Source: an uncultured Alphaproteobacteria bacterium
GTDB taxonomy: Bacteria; Pseudomonadota; Alphaproteobacteria; Micropepsales; Micropepsaceae
Assembly (NCBI GenBank): GCA_937865685.1
Contig: CALMGU010000183.1
Span: forward strand, 1 to 39,125
Direction: 5' to 3'
Length of the DNA stretch: 39,125 bases
A program made the position numbers and the translations under genes. Positions 16,117 through 25,296 of this stretch are shown piece after piece. The notes under the pieces were generated by a model. It saw nothing but the letters and a program-made list of their open reading frames with translations. It searched no databases and had not been told where the DNA came from. Numbering within the stretch: position 1 is the stretch's first letter; every line of letters starts with the position of its first letter.

Positions 16117-17070
16117 ATGCGAATTTCCAAACATATTGCCATGGGCATTGCCCTGGTTGCGTTCGCGGGCCTGGCGCGGGCGCAGGCCCCGCGCAGCGAG
16201 CCGCCCTTGCAACCCGACCCCACCACCTTGGACGAAGCCGCGCGGCCGGGCGCCAATTATGACAAGGCGGAATTCCGTTTCTGGGCGCCGGAGGGCGTGG
16301 CCAAGCTGGACGGCATCCTGGTGCTCAATCCTGGCTCGAACGGCGAAGGCCGGCAGATGGCGTCCGATCCGGTGTGGCGGCAATGGGCGGCCAGCCACAA
16401 GCTGGCGGTGATCGGCACCCATTTCACGGACAAGGTGCCCTCCTTCGTCGAAGACTATGCCGATGTGAGCAAGGGCAGCGGTCCGGCGCTGCTCAACGCC
16501 ATCAACGCGTTCGCCAAACGCTCCAAGCATCCGGAACTGGCCAAGGCGCCGCTGGTCTTGTGGGGCATGTCGGCGGGCGGGGAAGTGAATTACGAAATCG
16601 CCGCCTGGAAGCCGGAACGCGTCGCCGCCTTCATCGTCAACAAGGGCAATTTCTATTACACCGGCACCGCCTCCAAGGCGATGCGCGGGGTGCCCGCGCT
16701 TTTGTTCGTGGGCAATGACGATCTGCAATATCGCGTCACCGCCGTCACCGGCATCTTCTCGATGAACCGCCGGCCGGGCGCGCTTTGGGCCTTGGTGCAG
16801 GAGCCCAATACGCCCCATGCCGTGGGCCGCTCCGACGAAATGTCCCGCATGTTCTTCGATGACGTGCTGCCCATGCGGATCACATCCGGCTCCGCCGCGC
16901 TGAAACCGCTGGACGCGGCCAAAGGCTGGCAGGGCGATCTGGCCAAGCACACGGTCGCGGCGGTGGTTTCCGGCGCCAAGATGCCGGAAGAACCCACGGT
17001 CTGGCTGCCCACCGAACGCATGGCGAAGGCCTGGGTGGCCGTGGAAAACGGCACGCCGTTCGAGAAGTGA
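16117..17070 (+). CDS. Secreted alpha/beta hydrolase
   Basis: A 317-residue exported serine hydrolase. Residues 1-~23 are a signal peptide (MRISKHIAMGIALVAFAGLARA). The catalytic triad can be read directly: nucleophile Ser152 in GMSAGG, an acid at Asp201 or Asp202 in FVGNDDLQ, and His234 in PNTPHAVG. The NPGSNGEGR loop after the first strand probably forms the oxyanion hole. The layout recalls esterases of the dienelactone-hydrolase and PHB-depolymerase type, but the substrate is not predictable. ATG 16117 begins the signal; GGGGATGGGGA lies upstream. It stands alone, convergent with pyruvate carboxylase. Confidence 0.82.
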   Translation: MRISKHIAMGIALVAFAGLARAQAPRSEPPLQPDPTTLDEAARPGANYDKAEFRFWAPEGVAKLDGILVLNPGSNGEGRQMASDPVWRQWAASHKLAVIGTHFTDKVPSFVEDYADVSKGSGPALLNAINAFAKRSKHPELAKAPLVLWGMSAGGEVNYEIAAWKPERVAAFIVNKGNFYYTGTASKAMRGVPALLFVGNDDLQYRVTAVTGIFSMNRRPGALWALVQEPNTPHAVGRSDEMSRMFFDDVLPMRITSGSAALKPLDAAKGWQGDLAKHTVAAVVSGAKMPEEPTVWLPTERMAKAWVAVENGTPFEK

Positions 17071-17168
17071 GCGGCCCCGCTTTTAACCATCCGCGCAGCA
17101 AAGAATTGAAATGCGCCATCCAATTGGAAACATGAGCCGAGCCCATATTCGGCCCCCAACAGGCCGCT

Positions 17169-17208
17169 GAGGGTTAGAGCCGGGCGCGGTGAACCCTCTC
17201 GCGCCCGG
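17169..17208. terminator. Interleaved inverted repeats between convergent genes (pseudoknot or bidirectional terminator)
   Basis: Two inverted repeats are interleaved. GAGGGTT (17169-17175) pairs with AACCCTC (17192-17198). CCGGGCGCG (17180-17188) pairs with CGCGCCCGG (17200-17208). The 3' arm of the first lies in the loop of the second, so the two stems can form an H-type pseudoknot or exclude each other. It ends five bases from the pyc stop and follows the hydrolase gene, so transcription termination in one or both directions is the simplest role. No long T run is present. Confidence 0.5.
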
Positions 17209-17213
17209 TTCGC

Positions 17214-20200
17214 CTAGCTCAAAACCACCAGCAGGTCCTTGGCGTCGATCTGGGCGCCCGGCCTCACCAGCAATTCGGTGACGGTGCCGTCGCGCGGCGC
17301 ATGCAGCGCGGTTTCCATCTTCATCGCTTCGATGGTGAGAAGGACATCGCCTGCCTTGACCGCTTCACCTTTCTTCACCGCGATGGTGGAGACGGCGCCC
17401 GGCATGGGGGCTGCGACATGGGTGTCGTTGCCCTCTTCAGCCTTGCGGCGCACTTCCACCGTCGCCTTGGCGGAACGGTTGGGCACCTTGACGATGCGGG
17501 GCTGGCCATTGAGTTCGAAGAAGACACGCACTTTGCCCTCTTCATCGGTCTCGCCGATGGTCTGCAGGCGCAGCACCAGCGACTTGCCCCGTTCCAGCTC
17601 GACCGCGATCTCTTCGCCCAGCTTCATGCCATAGAAAAAGACCGGCGTGGGCAGCACCGATACCGGACCGTATTTACCCTGCATCGCCGCGTAATCGGTG
17701 AAGACCTTGGGATACATCAGGTAGGACATCAGCTCGTCGCCTTCCAAGGGACGTCCGATCTTGACTTCGACCTCCTTGCGGGTGGCGTCGAGATCGGCGG
17801 CGGGCAGACGCGCGCCGGGCCGGTCGGTGATGGGCTTGATGTCCTTCAGCGCCTTGTCCTGCAGCGCCTTCGGCCAGCCGCCCAAAGGCTGGCCCAGATC
17901 GCCCCGCAGCATCTCCACCACCGAGGCGGGGAACGCCATGTCGGTCTTGGGGTCCAGCACTTCGGCGCTGGTGATATTCTGCGACACCATCATCAGCGCC
18001 ATGTCGCCCACCACCTTGGAGGACGGCGTGACTTTCACGATGTCGCCGAACAAATCGTTGGCGGCGCGATAGGCCTTGGCGACTTCGTGCCAGCGGGTTT
18101 CCAGACCCAGCGAACGGGCCTGCTCCTTGAGGTTGGTGAACTGGCCACCCGGCATTTCGTGCAGATAGACTTCCGAAGCGCCCGCCTTCAGGTCGCTTTC
18201 GAAGGCGGCATATTGGGTGCGCACCGCTTCCCAATAAAAGCTGATCTGGCGGATGGCTTCCGGGTCCAGGCCCGGGTCGCGGGGCGTGTGGCGCAAAGCC
18301 TCCACCACCGAGCCCAGGCAAGGCTGGGAAGTGTTGCCCGACATCGCGTCCATCGCCCCGTCCACCGCGTCGACGCCCGCATCGATCGCCGCCAGGATGG
18401 TGGCGCCGGCGATACCAGACGTGTCGTGAGTGTGCAGATGGATCGGCAGGCCGATTTCGTTCTTCAGCGCCGCCACCAGCACACGGGCCTGGGCGGGCTT
18501 GAGCAGCCCGGCCATGTCCTTGATCGCCAGGATGTGGCAGCCGGCCTTCTCCAGCTCCTTGGCCATGCGGATGTAATAGGTCAAATCGTATTTGGCGCGG
18601 GCCGGATCGAAAATGTCGCCGGTATAGCAGACCGCGCCTTCCGCCAGCTTGGCCGCATCGCACACCGCATCGATGGCGACGCGCATATTCTCGGTCCAGT
18701 TGAGGCAGTCGAAGATGCGGAACAGATCCATGCCCGCGGCGGCGGTGCGGCGGACGAATTCCTTCACCACATTGTCGGGATAGTTGGTGTAGCCCACGCC
18801 ATTGGCGCCGCGCAGCAGCATCTGGGTGAGGATGTTGGGCGAAGCCTCGCGAATCCGCGCCAGCCGCTCCCACGGGTCTTCGCCCAGAAAACGCATCGCC
18901 ACGTCGAAGGTGGCGCCGCCCCAGCATTCCAGCGACAAAAGCTGCGGCAGGCCCTTGGCATAGGCCGAGGCCACGGCCGCGATGTCATAGGTGCGCACCC
19001 GTGTCGCCAGCAAGGACTGATGGCCATCGCGCATGGTGGTGTCGGTGATCAGGACCTGCTTCTGGTCCTTCATCCAGGCCGCGAATTTCTCCGGGCCCAG
19101 CTGGTCCAGACGCTGCTTGGTGCCGGGCGCGGGCGCGGCGTCGAAATGCGGAACCACGGGCCTTCTGGCGTCAGCGGGCGGCAAGGCGCGGCCGCGCGTC
19201 TCCGGATGGCCGTTCACGGTCACATCGGCGATGTAGGTGAGAAGCTTGGTGGCGCGGTCGCGGCGGGGCGGCAGATGGAACAGCTCCGGCGTCTCGTCGA
19301 TGAAGCGGGTGGTGTATTGGTTGGAGCGGAATTTGGGATGGCTGAGCACTGACTCCAAAAAGGGCAGATTGGTCGCCACGCCCCGGATGCGGTATTCGCG
19401 CAAGGCCCGCTCCATGCGGGCGATGGCTTCGCCGGGGGTCGAGGCCCAGGCGGTGACTTTCTCCAGCAGCGGATCGTACCAGCGGGTGACCACCGCGCCG
19501 GAATAGGCGGTGCCGCCATCGATGCGGATACCGAAGCCGGTGGCGCCGCGATAGGCGATGATGCGGCCGTAATCGGGAATGAAGTTGTTTTCCGGATTTT
19601 CCGTGGTGATGCGGCATTGCATGGCATGGCCGCGGGGCTCGATCAGCGCCTGGGGCGGGATGCCGGTTTCGTAACCGCCGTCCTCGGTGGCGACACCGAT
19701 GCGCTTGCCTTCGGCGATGCGGATCTGGGCTTTGACGATATCGAGGTCGCAGATCACTTCAGTGACCGTATGCTCGACCTGGACGCGCGGGTTGACCTCG
19801 ATGAAATAGAATTTTCCGCTATCGACATCCATCAGGAATTCAACGGTGCCGGCGCCCACATAATCGGTGCCGCCCGCGATGCGCAGCGCCGCCGCGCACA
19901 ATTCCTGGCGGGTGGCGGGATCGAGATAGGGCGCGGGCGCCCGCTCGATCACTTTCTGGTTGCGGCGCTGGATGGAGCAGTCGCGCTCATAGAGATGCAC
20001 CAGGGTGCCATGGGCGTCGCCCAGCACCTGCACTTCGACATGGCGGGCGCGGCGCACCAGCTTTTCGAGATAGACTTCGTCCTTGCCGAAGGCGGCCTTG
20101 GCTTCGCGCTTGGCGGTGAAGACGGCGTCGAGCAGTGTATCTTCGCTGTCGATGGGACGCATGCCGCGCCCGCCGCCGCCCCAGGAGGCTTTCAGCATCA

Positions 20201-20675
20201 CCGGATAGCCGACCTCGCGCGCCAGCGCCTTCACCTTTTCCGGATCGTCCGGCAGAGGCGGACTGGCGGGCATCACCGGCACGCCCACCGAGACGGCCAG
20301 ATTGCGCGCGTCCACCTTGTTGCCCAGCATGCGCAAAGTCTTGGGCGACGGGCCGATGAAGACGATACCCGCCGCTGCGCAGGCTTCGGCGAATTCGGGG
20401 CTCTCCGACAACAGGCCATAACCGGGATGGATGGCGTCGGCCTTGGCCTCTTTGGCCACCCGGATGATTTCGTCGATGGAAAGATAGGCTTCGACCGGGC
20501 CCTTGCCCTTGCCGATCTGATAGGCCTCGTCCGCCTTGAAACGATGGAGGGAGAGTTTGTCCTCCTCCGCATAAACCGCGATGGTGGAAATGCCGAGCTC
20601 CGTCGCCGCACGGAACACGCGGATCGCAATCTCGGAACGATTGGCCACCAGGAGGCGGCGGAAGGGCACAGACAT
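17214..20675 (-). CDS. pyc: Pyruvate carboxylase
   Basis: A 1153-residue biotin enzyme that makes oxaloacetate from pyruvate, bicarbonate and ATP, refilling the citric acid cycle. Domains in order are biotin carboxylase (~1-460; RRLLVANRSEIAIRVFRA at the start, HPGYGLLSE, the ATP-grasp GGGGRGM loop, FIEVNPRVQVEHTVTE), carboxyltransferase (~530-800; ITDTTMRDGHQSLLATR, metal-binding IHLHTHDT), the PYC/OADA linker domain (~830-1030), and the biotinyl domain with AMKM, biotin on Lys1119. Length and order are those of alpha-4 pyruvate carboxylase. ATG 20675 is preferred over the in-frame TTG at 20681. It is a single gene with its own probable promoter and no co-transcribed neighbour. Confidence 0.96.
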   Translation of the reverse strand: MSVPFRRLLVANRSEIAIRVFRAATELGISTIAVYAEEDKLSLHRFKADEAYQIGKGKGPVEAYLSIDEIIRVAKEAKADAIHPGYGLLSESPEFAEACAAAGIVFIGPSPKTLRMLGNKVDARNLAVSVGVPVMPASPPLPDDPEKVKALAREVGYPVMLKASWGGGGRGMRPIDSEDTLLDAVFTAKREAKAAFGKDEVYLEKLVRRARHVEVQVLGDAHGTLVHLYERDCSIQRRNQKVIERAPAPYLDPATRQELCAAALRIAGGTDYVGAGTVEFLMDVDSGKFYFIEVNPRVQVEHTVTEVICDLDIVKAQIRIAEGKRIGVATEDGGYETGIPPQALIEPRGHAMQCRITTENPENNFIPDYGRIIAYRGATGFGIRIDGGTAYSGAVVTRWYDPLLEKVTAWASTPGEAIARMERALREYRIRGVATNLPFLESVLSHPKFRSNQYTTRFIDETPELFHLPPRRDRATKLLTYIADVTVNGHPETRGRALPPADARRPVVPHFDAAPAPGTKQRLDQLGPEKFAAWMKDQKQVLITDTTMRDGHQSLLATRVRTYDIAAVASAYAKGLPQLLSLECWGGATFDVAMRFLGEDPWERLARIREASPNILTQMLLRGANGVGYTNYPDNVVKEFVRRTAAAGMDLFRIFDCLNWTENMRVAIDAVCDAAKLAEGAVCYTGDIFDPARAKYDLTYYIRMAKELEKAGCHILAIKDMAGLLKPAQARVLVAALKNEIGLPIHLHTHDTSGIAGATILAAIDAGVDAVDGAMDAMSGNTSQPCLGSVVEALRHTPRDPGLDPEAIRQISFYWEAVRTQYAAFESDLKAGASEVYLHEMPGGQFTNLKEQARSLGLETRWHEVAKAYRAANDLFGDIVKVTPSSKVVGDMALMMVSQNITSAEVLDPKTDMAFPASVVEMLRGDLGQPLGGWPKALQDKALKDIKPITDRPGARLPAADLDATRKEVEVKIGRPLEGDELMSYLMYPKVFTDYAAMQGKYGPVSVLPTPVFFYGMKLGEEIAVELERGKSLVLRLQTIGETDEEGKVRVFFELNGQPRIVKVPNRSAKATVEVRRKAEEGNDTHVAAPMPGAVSTIAVKKGEAVKAGDVLLTIEAMKMETALHAPRDGTVTELLVRPGAQIDAKDLLVVLS

Positions 20676-20704
20676 ACGCAAAGGCCTGGGAAGATTGACG
20701 AAGC

Positions 20705-20733
20705 TTTATGTTGCAACCGCGTAGGCAACGCAA
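20705..20733 (-). promoter_or_regulatory. Candidate sigma-70 promoter of pyc
   Basis: On the minus strand, -35 TTGCGT (20733-20728), a 17-base spacer and -10 CATAAA (20710-20705) would start a transcript about 23 bases before the pyc ATG. The spacer contains GTTGCAAC, a perfect 8-base palindrome (20710-20717) that could be an operator. The assignment rests on spacing and similarity only. Confidence 0.4.
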
Positions 20734-21187
20734 CGGCCCCGTGATATCCACCTAACCCATAGTGTTTTTTATGGTTTTTCGGGCCTTTCGGCCCACGTTC
20801 CGGGGCCGTTTTTCTCGCGGTTCCAGCGGTGCGTCCGCCGTCCGTCCAGCGAGGCCGGTTGGTCCGCGACAGAATATTTCCCTGCTCGGCGGGAGCCGCC
20901 GTCCGGGCGCGGCGGGTTCCGGGCGGAGAGCGCACCCTGACGGGCGGTGACAAGCCCGCGCCCCTGAGGATTTCAAGCTGCCAGCCGTCTTATGTTTGTC
21001 CGCCCGGAAAAGTGAGCTTCGCCGAGCAGCCTCTGCGCCGGGCCTCGAATGAGTGACGCATGACATGTCGCGCCGCGTTCCAGCCGGGCGGCGGCGAAGC
21101 ATTTTCTTGAATCATGAGTATTCGCGTCCGCGCATGGGCGGCCCTGCGGCGGCTTGCTATGGTTTCCGGCAGAAAAATGGGGGGCTT
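20734..21187. other. Gene-free divergent region of about 450 bases
   Basis: It lies between pyc (minus) and the PKHD hydroxylase (plus). It is very GC-rich in the middle (20860-20960), with CCATA...TATGG around a T-rich loop at ~20757-20775 and GGGCC-TTTC-GGCCC at ~20779-20793. Open frames here have no ribosome site and no recognisable protein. I compared it by eye with tmRNA, RNase P, SRP RNA and tRNA patterns and found no match. A non-coding RNA cannot be excluded. Confidence 0.4.
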
Positions 21188-21865
21188 ATGTTCCAGGAAA
21201 TAGGTGCGTTCTTGAACCCGGCGGAAGTTGCACGCCTGGTGCAATTATCCGGCCAGCTCAATTTCGTGGAAGGCCGGCTGTCCAACCCCGCTAACACCAC
21301 CAAAGTGAACCTGCAGGCCGATCAGAGCGATCCGCGCTATCTGGAATCCGCGCAGATCGTGGTGGAGGCTTTTCAGCGTTGCCGCCCGTTCCGCGAATTT
21401 GCCTTTCCCAAGCGCATCGCCCCGCCGCTGCTCAGCCGTTATGAGCCGGGGATGAAATACGGCGCCCATGCCGACACGGCCTTCATGGCCATTCATGCGC
21501 AATCTGGTGCTTATCAGCTGCGCTCGGACCTGTCCTGCACCATCTTCCTCAATGATCCGGCCAGCTATGACGGTGGCGAACTGGTGCTGCATATGGGCAC
21601 CATGCCGATCAAGATCAAAGGCGGACCGGGCGACGCCTTCGTCTATCCGTCAAGCTTGTTGCATGAAGTGCGGCCGGTGACATCGGGCACCCGGCTGGTG
21701 TCCATCACCTTCATCGAGAGTCTTATTCCCGAAGAGCGCCAGCGCAACATGCTGTTCGAAATACAGGACGTGCTGGCACTGGAAGGCGCCAAGATGGACT
21801 ATGTCAGCCGCGTCCGACTGGAAGTGGTGACGCAGAATCTGAAACGGCTTTGGTCGGTCGCCTAG
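21188..21865 (+). CDS. Fe(II)/2-oxoglutarate-dependent PKHD-type hydroxylase (PiuC/YbiX-like)
   Basis: A 225-residue dioxygenase of the prolyl-4-hydroxylase superfamily, close in size to PiuC/YbiX (~226 aa). The iron ligands are His94 and Asp96 (YGAHADTAFM) and His159 (LLHEV). Arg169 (SGTRLVSITFIES) would bind 2-oxoglutarate. FLNDPASYDGGELVL is a family block. These genes often accompany siderophore receptors; none is present here and the substrate is unknown. The frame is open to 21053, but ATG 21188 with GGGGGG six bases upstream fits the family N terminus. The gene is monocistronic and convergent with leuB. Confidence 0.88.
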   Translation: MFQEIGAFLNPAEVARLVQLSGQLNFVEGRLSNPANTTKVNLQADQSDPRYLESAQIVVEAFQRCRPFREFAFPKRIAPPLLSRYEPGMKYGAHADTAFMAIHAQSGAYQLRSDLSCTIFLNDPASYDGGELVLHMGTMPIKIKGGPGDAFVYPSSLLHEVRPVTSGTRLVSITFIESLIPEERQRNMLFEIQDVLALEGAKMDYVSRVRLEVVTQNLKRLWSVA

Positions 21866-21890
21866 GCTGGAAATATAATTCTAAATTGTC

Positions 21891-21950
21891 ATGGCCCACC
21901 ACCCCGGTCCGCGCGAAGCGCGGCCGGAGTGTAAACTCCGTGTGGGCCAT
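21891..21950. repeat. Palindromic three-stem element (REP-like) between convergent genes
   Basis: Sixty bases fold into a closed three-way structure. The outer 9-bp stem is ATGGCCCAC (21891-21899) with GTGGGCCAT (21942-21950). Inside are two perfect hairpins: CCGCGC-GAA-GCGCGG (21909-21923) and GGAGT-GTAA-ACTCC (21926-21939). It sits between the stops of the hydroxylase and leuB. The compact, fully paired form is typical of dispersed palindromic elements, and it could also stop transcription from both sides. No second copy is in the window. Confidence 0.65.
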
Positions 21951-22079
21951 CCAGTTGAACCGCATTCCAACTCGACAATTTTGTCTATTTCACCTGGACG
22001 GCCCGTTCGCACGCTGCTGCTACGAACTCCCGGGCCATGACAAATCATTCAACGAACCGTGAACAATTCAGCTCGGTTT

Positions 22080-23180
22080 CTATGCCGACAGCTTCGCCAG
22101 TGCCTTGAGGATCGCGTCCGTCATGGCGCTGGTGCCCACCTGATTCATCCCCGGCTGCATGATGTCGCCGGTGCGATAGCCGTCGGCGAGCACTCGCTCC
22201 ACCGCCTTCTCCAGCAGGACCGCGTCTTCAACCCGGCCGAAGGAATAACGCAGGCACATGGCGAAGGAGAGGATCGAGGCGATGGGGTTGGCCAGGCCTT
22301 TGCCGGCGATGTCCGGCGCGCTGCCATGGATGGGTTCGTACAGCGCCGCCTGCTTGCCGCTGATCTTGGCGCCCAGCGAAGCGGAGGGCAGCATGCCGAT
22401 GGAACCGGTGAGCTGCGCCGCTTCGTCCGACAACACATCGCCGAACAGATTGTCGGTGACGATCACGTCATATTGCTTGGGATTGCGCACCAGCTGCATG
22501 GCGCAATTGTCCGCCAGCACATGGGCAAGCTGCACATCGGGGAACTCGTCCTTGTGCACCTTGCTGACGACCTCGCGCCACAGCACGCCGGTCACCATCA
22601 CATTGGACTTTTCCGCCGAGGCGACGCGGTTGCCGCGCAGGCGCGCCAATTCGAACGCGACGCGGGCGATCCGGGCGATTTCCGAGGTCGTATAGACTTG
22701 CGTGTCGACGGCGCGCTTCTGGCCGTCCGGAAGCGTGGTGGTTTCCTTGGGCTCACCGAAATAAACCCCGCCGGTCAATTCCCGCACGATGAGAATATCG
22801 AGACCGGACACGATTTCGGGCTTGAGGCTGGACGCATCCTTCAACGCATCGAAGCACAAGGCCGGGCGCAGATTGGCGAACAGCTCCAGGTCCTTGCGCA
22901 GGCGCAGCAGGCCCCGCTCCGGCTTCTGGGCGAACGGCAGCCCATCCCATTGGGGACCGCCCACCGCGCCGAACAGCACGGCATCGGCCTTTTTGGCTTT
23001 TTCAATCGTGTCGTCGGGATCGGAACGGCCGGTCTTTTCGAACGCGGTGCCCCCGATCAAGCCTTCTTCCAAATTGTAGCCGAAATTGCGGTTCTGGCCG
23101 TACCAGCCCAGCACCCGCTGGGTCGCGTCCATCACTTCGGGGCCGATACCATCGCCCGGCGTCAACAGGATATTGTGCAT
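22080..23180 (-). CDS. leuB: 3-isopropylmalate dehydrogenase
   Basis: A 366-residue NAD-dependent enzyme that oxidises and decarboxylates 3-isopropylmalate to 2-oxoisocaproate in leucine synthesis. Seen are [13 protein letters not shown] at the start, AVGGPQWD, the substrate arginines in [15 protein letters not shown], the [11 protein letters not shown] loop, and metal-site [11 protein letters not shown] with [10 protein letters not shown] near the C terminus. Length is normal. ATG 23180 follows leuD by nine bases, so both are translated from one message. In the citramalate route the same enzyme acts on 3-methylmalate, which fits the cimA gene further along. Confidence 0.96.
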   Translation of the reverse strand: MHNILLTPGDGIGPEVMDATQRVLGWYGQNRNFGYNLEEGLIGGTAFEKTGRSDPDDTIEKAKKADAVLFGAVGGPQWDGLPFAQKPERGLLRLRKDLELFANLRPALCFDALKDASSLKPEIVSGLDILIVRELTGGVYFGEPKETTTLPDGQKRAVDTQVYTTSEIARIARVAFELARLRGNRVASAEKSNVMVTGVLWREVVSKVHKDEFPDVQLAHVLADNCAMQLVRNPKQYDVIVTDNLFGDVLSDEAAQLTGSIGMLPSASLGAKISGKQAALYEPIHGSAPDIAGKGLANPIASILSFAMCLRYSFGRVEDAVLLEKAVERVLADGYRTGDIMQPGMNQVGTSAMTDAILKALAKLSA

Positions 23181-23189
23181 GTCGTCCTC

Positions 23190-23795
23190 TTACAGCCAGG
23201 GCGCGTCGGCTTTGTGCCGCGCTTCATACGCCGTGATCTTGTCTTCGTCGCGCAAGGTAAGACCGATATCGTCCCAGCCATTGAGCAGGCATTGGCGGCG
23301 GAAGGCGTCGACCTCGAACTTGACCATGCCGCCATCCGGCCCGCGGATTTCCATCGCTTCCAGATCGACCGAGATGCGGGCATTGGCGCCGCGCATCGCA
23401 TCGTCCATCAGCTTGTCCACGATCTCCTGCGGCAGCTTGATGGGCAGGATGCCGTTCTTGAAGCAATTGTTGTAGAAAATGTCCGCGAAGCTGGGCGCGA
23501 TCACGCAGCGGATGCCGAAATCCAGAAGCGCCCAGGGCGCATGCTCGCGCGAAGAGCCGCAGCCGAAATTCTCGCCTGTCACCAGGATCTGCGCCTGGCG
23601 ATAGGCCGGCTTGTTCAGCACGAAATCCGGATTCTCGCTGCCGTCCGGCTTGTAGCGCATCTCGTCGAACAGGGCCTTGCCCAGCCCGGTGCGGCGGATG
23701 GTTTTGAGGAATTGCTTGGGGATGATCATGTCCGTATCGACATTGATCATGTTCAGGGGGGCGGCGATGCCGTCCAGCTTTTTGAAGGGTTCCAT
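23190..23795 (-). CDS. leuD: 3-isopropylmalate dehydratase small subunit
   Basis: A 201-residue small subunit of isopropylmalate isomerase; with LeuC it interconverts 2- and 3-isopropylmalate. The family pattern is clear: [46 protein letters not shown] and the C-terminal [20 protein letters not shown] 23795 fits family length; an in-frame GTG at 23834 would add 13 residues and neither has a strong ribosome site. The large subunit gene leuC is not next to it and must lie outside the window. leuB follows directly. Confidence 0.95.
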   Translation of the reverse strand: MEPFKKLDGIAAPLNMINVDTDMIIPKQFLKTIRRTGLGKALFDEMRYKPDGSENPDFVLNKPAYRQAQILVTGENFGCGSSREHAPWALLDFGIRCVIAPSFADIFYNNCFKNGILPIKLPQEIVDKLMDDAMRGANARISVDLEAMEIRGPDGGMVKFEVDAFRRQCLLNGWDDIGLTLRDEDKITAYEARHKADAPWL

Positions 23796-23861
23796 GGCGG
23801 CGGGACCATACTCATTTGCCCCCTGGCCTGCCACCCGTTTTCTTAGGACAAATCGGCGCTT

Positions 23862-25292
23862 TTACGAGGAACAGGACACCGAAAGCCCCGAAAATTCAGG
23901 GGCTGGCGGCTGGGCAAGGGCATCCTCGCCCGCATGCTCGGCATAGGGGCTCTGCACCAGCTTCAGGATACGGTCCAAGGACCCGGAATCACCCCGGTCC
24001 TCCACCGCCCGGATCGCGGTTTCCGCCACCCAGTTGCGCAGGACATATTTGGGATTGACCGCGTCCATGGCGGCGCGGCGGTCGCCCTCCCCGTCCATGC
24101 GGGCGCGATAGGCCTCGCGCCAGGCCAGCGCCTCCTCCCGGCCCAGGCCGAACAGAAACAGCCAGTCCTCGTCGGTGCGGGTGAGGCCTCGGAATGTCTG
24201 GCTGTAATCGGCGCGGGTCTTGGCCATCAGGCGGAGCAGCGCACGGATCAGCTCGTCATCGCCTTCCACTTCCCGCACCAGCCCCAGCTTGGCCCGCATC
24301 AGGGCGCGGAAGCGGGCGACAAAGATCGCTTCATAGCCGTTCAGCTTTTCCACCAGCATGTCGCTGCCGATCAGGCTGGACAGCGCCACCGCCAGCGCCC
24401 GCAGGTTCCAATGCCCGATGCCGGGCTGATTGGAAAAGGAATAGCGCCCGCCTTCGTCGGTATGGTTGCAGATGAAATCCGGATCATAGGCGTCGAGAAA
24501 GCCATACGGCCCGTAATCCAGGGTAAGGCCCAGGATGGACATATTGTCGGTGTTCATCACCCCATGGGCGAAACCCACGGCCATCCAGTCCGCCATCAGC
24601 TCGGCGGTGCGCTTGACCACCTCACCGAACCAGCCGGCATAGTCGCCCGCGAAATCGGGGAAATATTCGCCGATCACATGATCGGCCAGAAGCCGCACCT
24701 GCTCGTGCTTGCCGCGATGATGGAAATGCTCGAAATGCCCGAAACGGACATGGCTGCGGGCCAGACGTGTGAGGATAGCGCCCGGCTCCGGCTGTTCGCG
24801 CATCACGCTTTCGCCGGTGGCGGTGATGCAAAGCGCGCGGCTGGTGGGAATGCCCAAAGCGGCAATGGCTTCACTGCCCAGATATTCGCGGATGGTGGAT
24901 CGCATCACGGCGCGGCCGTCGGCGAAGCGCGAATAGGGCGTCATGCCGGCGCCTTTCAGCTGCACGTCCCACAATTCACCGGAGGCACCCCGCACCTGGC
25001 CGATCAGAAGCGCGCGGCCGTCGCCCAACTGTCCCGCCCAGACCCCGAACTGATGGCCGGAATAGACCATCGCCAAGGGCTCGAAATCGCCCAGCCTCGC
25101 ATGGCCGGAAAAGACCTTCACGAAATCCGGATCGGCAAAGGCGGCGGGATCAAGCCCGATCAGGGACGCGGCTTTGGGATTGGCGTGCAGCAGCCGGGGC
25201 TCGCCCACACGTTCCGCCGGCATGCTTGTGTAAAATTCGCCCGGTAGCCGGGCATAATGATTTTCCAGACCGAGTCCGAACGGTTGCGGCAT
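23862..25292 (-). CDS. selO: Protein adenylyltransferase SelO (YdiU)
   Basis: A 476-residue pseudokinase-fold enzyme that transfers AMP to proteins, linked in other species to redox homeostasis. Typical blocks are VYSGHQFGVWAGQLGDGRALLIGQ, WDVQLKGAGMTPYSRFADGRAV, REYLGSEA, HGVMNTDNMSILGLTLDYGPYGF and NQPGIGHWNL. The chain ends SCSS, with Cys474 in the antepenultimate place taken by selenocysteine in animal SelO, so this is the Cys form. Length matches E. coli (478). It lies four bases after the YaiI-family gene and 67 bases before leuD, suggesting a run of co-transcribed minus-strand genes. Confidence 0.94.
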   Translation of the reverse strand: MPQPFGLGLENHYARLPGEFYTSMPAERVGEPRLLHANPKAASLIGLDPAAFADPDFVKVFSGHARLGDFEPLAMVYSGHQFGVWAGQLGDGRALLIGQVRGASGELWDVQLKGAGMTPYSRFADGRAVMRSTIREYLGSEAIAALGIPTSRALCITATGESVMREQPEPGAILTRLARSHVRFGHFEHFHHRGKHEQVRLLADHVIGEYFPDFAGDYAGWFGEVVKRTAELMADWMAVGFAHGVMNTDNMSILGLTLDYGPYGFLDAYDPDFICNHTDEGGRYSFSNQPGIGHWNLRALAVALSSLIGSDMLVEKLNGYEAIFVARFRALMRAKLGLVREVEGDDELIRALLRLMAKTRADYSQTFRGLTRTDEDWLFLFGLGREEALAWREAYRARMDGEGDRRAAMDAVNPKYVLRNWVAETAIRAVEDRGDSGSLDRILKLVQSPYAEHAGEDALAQPPAPEFSGLSVSCSS

Positions 25293-25296
25293 TGCC

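Noticed and set aside
17301..19352. 683-codon open frame on the plus strand
   Set aside because: It is antisense to pyruvate carboxylase in GC-rich coding DNA. Its His/Gln/Asp/Arg-rich composition is typical of mirror frames and it has no recognisable domain.
20860..20990. Possible tRNA or other known RNA in the GC-rich gap
   Set aside because: No T-arm consensus, acceptor pairing or anticodon arm could be found on either strand, and no tmRNA tag or RNase P core sequence is visible.
21053..21187. N-terminal extension of the PKHD hydroxylase
   Set aside because: Family length and a strong ribosome site support ATG 21188; the extension is Arg-rich and unlike the family.
22059..23846. 595-codon open frame on the plus strand
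   Set aside because: Antisense to leuB and leuD; no domain pattern.
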